A DNA stretch of 5,777 nt from Natronohydrobacter sp. Lineage in GTDB: Bacteria > Pseudomonadota > Alphaproteobacteria > Rhodobacterales > Rhodobacteraceae. The DNA lies in contig SKGU01000085.1 in NCBI GenBank assembly GCA_007117255.1, positions 1-5,777 on the forward strand, written 5' to 3'. Made by a program: the position numbers and the translations under genes. Position 1 is the stretch's first letter; each line of letters starts with the position of its first letter. The notes beneath the pieces are model-generated. The model ran no database searches and was not told where the DNA came from. It saw nothing but the letters and a program-made list of their open reading frames with translations. Positions 4,462-5,777 of the stretch are shown here, in pieces.

Positions 4462-5777
4462 TCAAGCAGATTTTTTCGCCTCGTTATCCGGGTCAGCCAC
4501 TTGTGCTTCAACCACGTCATCCGCAGCGTCTGAGACCGTCTCCACTGGCTTTGGCAGATTGCCAACAATGATGGGCAGAAGCTCTGTCTGTGTGGCAGTC
4601 GGCCCGGAGCTATCAGGTGCGTCGCGCCATTCCAGGGTATCGAAAGCCCCGCATTGGTCACAGATTGCCTGCCATGTTGCGTGGACATGCTGACATTTGC
4701 TGCACACCCATTGCGGCCCGCGTTTCGCAGTCAGCGCCCGTGTCAACCAGCCCCTGACGACTGTGTCCTCTGCACCTTCGCCGCGCTCAATCGCCGCCAT
4801 GATCGTCAAGGCACGCATGCTGGGATCGCGCTCATAGAGATCGCCAAGCGCGCGCCGGGCACCCGGAAAATCCTCTGCTGCAATCAGCAGCTCTGCGCGC
4901 AACAACGCGCTTTCCGCTGCATCTGGGCGCAAGCGCAAAAGCTTCTCAAATCGCACCAGACGCTGGCGCGGCGTCTCGTTTCGCTCGATGGCCGCAAAAG
5001 CGGCGGCCAGTTCCGGATGGGGTTGAACCTTCCACGCCCGCTTGATGGCCTTTGCCGCATAGCTGTCCTTGCCCTGCGCTGTGAGTGCCTGTGCTGCAGC
5101 CACTGCCGCCGGAATCAGATCCGGCGACAAGCGATTGGCCTCGATTGCAGCTTCACGCGAACGCGCAAGATCACCGGTTGCCGCCAATGCATCAGCATCT
5201 TGCAGCGCAAGGATCGCATCGCGCCGCCGCCAGACGTCACGGGGCAAATGCCCTGAGGTTTTCTTCAGCATCAGAGTCTGGCGTGCCCCAGACCAGTCTT
5301 CGGCTTCAGTCTGCAATTTCAACAACGTGTTCTGTGTCGCTGCATGCGCAGGTTGCATCTCAAGCGCCTTGGCAGCCAGTGCGCGCGCCTTGTCCTTGTC
5401 GCCGCGTTCCAGCTTCGTACGGATCAGCCCCTGCACCGCAACAAAACGGCTGCGATTGTCGTCCAACAGCGCTTTGTAGCGGTCTTCGGCCAGTTCCTGA
5501 TTGCCCTTCATCTCGGCCGCCTGCGCAATCAGCAGGTTCGTCATAACCGGGCGATTCAGCAATTTGTGGGCCTTTTCAGCCTTGGCAATGGCGGTTTTTC
5601 CATCGCCTTCCGCCTGCGCGATCATCGACAGCAAAAGCGCATCCAGACCGCGTTTTTCACGATTGCGCATGAAGTAACGTCGAATTGCGGTTTCGTCCCC
5701 ATTCATGAAACGCAAAACCGCCACAGCCAGCGCGATGAGTTTCAGCACCAGCCACAATGCAACAAGCGCCGCAACCA
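4462..5777 (-). CDS. hemY: HemY-type TPR protein with C-terminal zinc ribbon, 3' part
   Basis: The frame is open to the right edge of the window, so the start is outside; 437 residues and the stop are visible. A TTG at 5755-5757 is only an internal Leu codon. The visible N-terminus is the end of a membrane helix (VAALVALWLVLKLIALAVAVL), followed by the HemY_N hallmark FMNGDETAIRRYF. A long all-alpha TPR region follows. The C-terminal part has WVCSKCQ and CDQCGAFDTLEW: four Cys in two CxxC pairs (coding at about 4704-4651) that should bind one metal, as in the rubredoxin-like domain of LapB. An acidic, probably disordered tail of about 60 residues ends the protein. HemY is an inner-membrane scaffold linked to late porphyrin synthesis, often encoded after hemC/hemD; that neighbourhood would lie beyond the window. 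Its biochemical role is poorly defined, and in some annotations it is only called a heme biosynthesis HemY N-terminal domain protein. Confidence 0.9.
   Translation of the reverse strand, partial: VAALVALWLVLKLIALAVAVLRFMNGDETAIRRYFMRNREKRGLDALLLSMIAQAEGDGKTAIAKAEKAHKLLNRPVMTNLLIAQAAEMKGNQELAEDRYKALLDDNRSRFVAVQGLIRTKLERGDKDKARALAAKALEMQPAHAATQNTLLKLQTEAEDWSGARQTLMLKKTSGHLPRDVWRRRDAILALQDADALAATGDLARSREAAIEANRLSPDLIPAAVAAAQALTAQGKDSYAAKAIKRAWKVQPHPELAAAFAAIERNETPRQRLVRFEKLLRLRPDAAESALLRAELLIAAEDFPGARRALGDLYERDPSMRALTIMAAIERGEGAEDTVVRGWLTRALTAKRGPQWVCSKCQHVHATWQAICDQCGAFDTLEWRDAPDSSGPTATQTELLPIIVGNLPKPVETVSDAADDVVEAQVADPDNEAKKSA

Noticed and set aside
4654..5546. Several + strand frames of 136-200 codons opposite hemY
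   Set aside because: They are antisense shadows of hemY, rich in Arg, Ser, Ala and Cys, with no family signature.
1..5777. CRISPR array, insertion sequence, integrase or toxin-antitoxin pair
   Set aside because: No repeated spacer pattern, terminal inverted repeats, transposase or integrase motifs, or small paired genes of that type were found on either strand.

Overview
The window looks like chromosomal DNA of an alphaproteobacterium, most likely of the Rhodobacterales (Roseobacter group). I infer this from the moderately high GC, a HemY-type TPR protein with a C-terminal zinc ribbon, and a sulfide/persulfide operon of the kind found in that order. No database search was possible, so the taxon is an inference from gene content.

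Positions 1-1909 (+ strand) hold the end of a sulfur-detoxification operon. It consists of a persulfide-dioxygenase-like metallo-beta-lactamase protein (5' end outside the window), two half-size YeeE/YedE membrane proteins of the PmpA/PmpB type whose genes overlap by one base, and a stand-alone DUF442 (TIGR01244) rhodanese/phosphatase-fold protein. A strong intrinsic terminator closes the operon. A perfect 10-bp GC hairpin without a U-tract sits between the dioxygenase gene and the first membrane gene. The likely joint task is to move reduced sulfur species across the inner membrane and to oxidise or transfer persulfide sulfur. A regulator of the BigR/PigS (ArsR) type would be expected upstream of base 1.

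Positions 1910-3960 (+ strand) hold two genes for exported proteins, each with its own upstream signals. The first is a small protein of unknown function with a signal peptide. The second is a trypsin-fold serine endopeptidase resembling the V8-like Glu-specific group, with a complete His-Asp-Ser triad, eight cysteines in the exported part and a long N-terminal pro-region. A near-consensus promoter lies in front of the protease, and a symmetric, bidirectional terminator follows it.

Positions 3961-5777 run on the - strand: the 3' portion of hemY, a tRNA-Thr with anticodon CGU and an encoded CCA end, and then about 380 bases without a supported gene. That stretch contains a short - strand reading-frame fragment that may be a decayed gene.

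I found no mobile element, CRISPR array or recognisably new system. The most interesting points are the separation of the two Blh-type domains to either side of pmpAB, the adjacent pair of secreted proteins, and the unexplained block between the bidirectional terminator and the tRNA.
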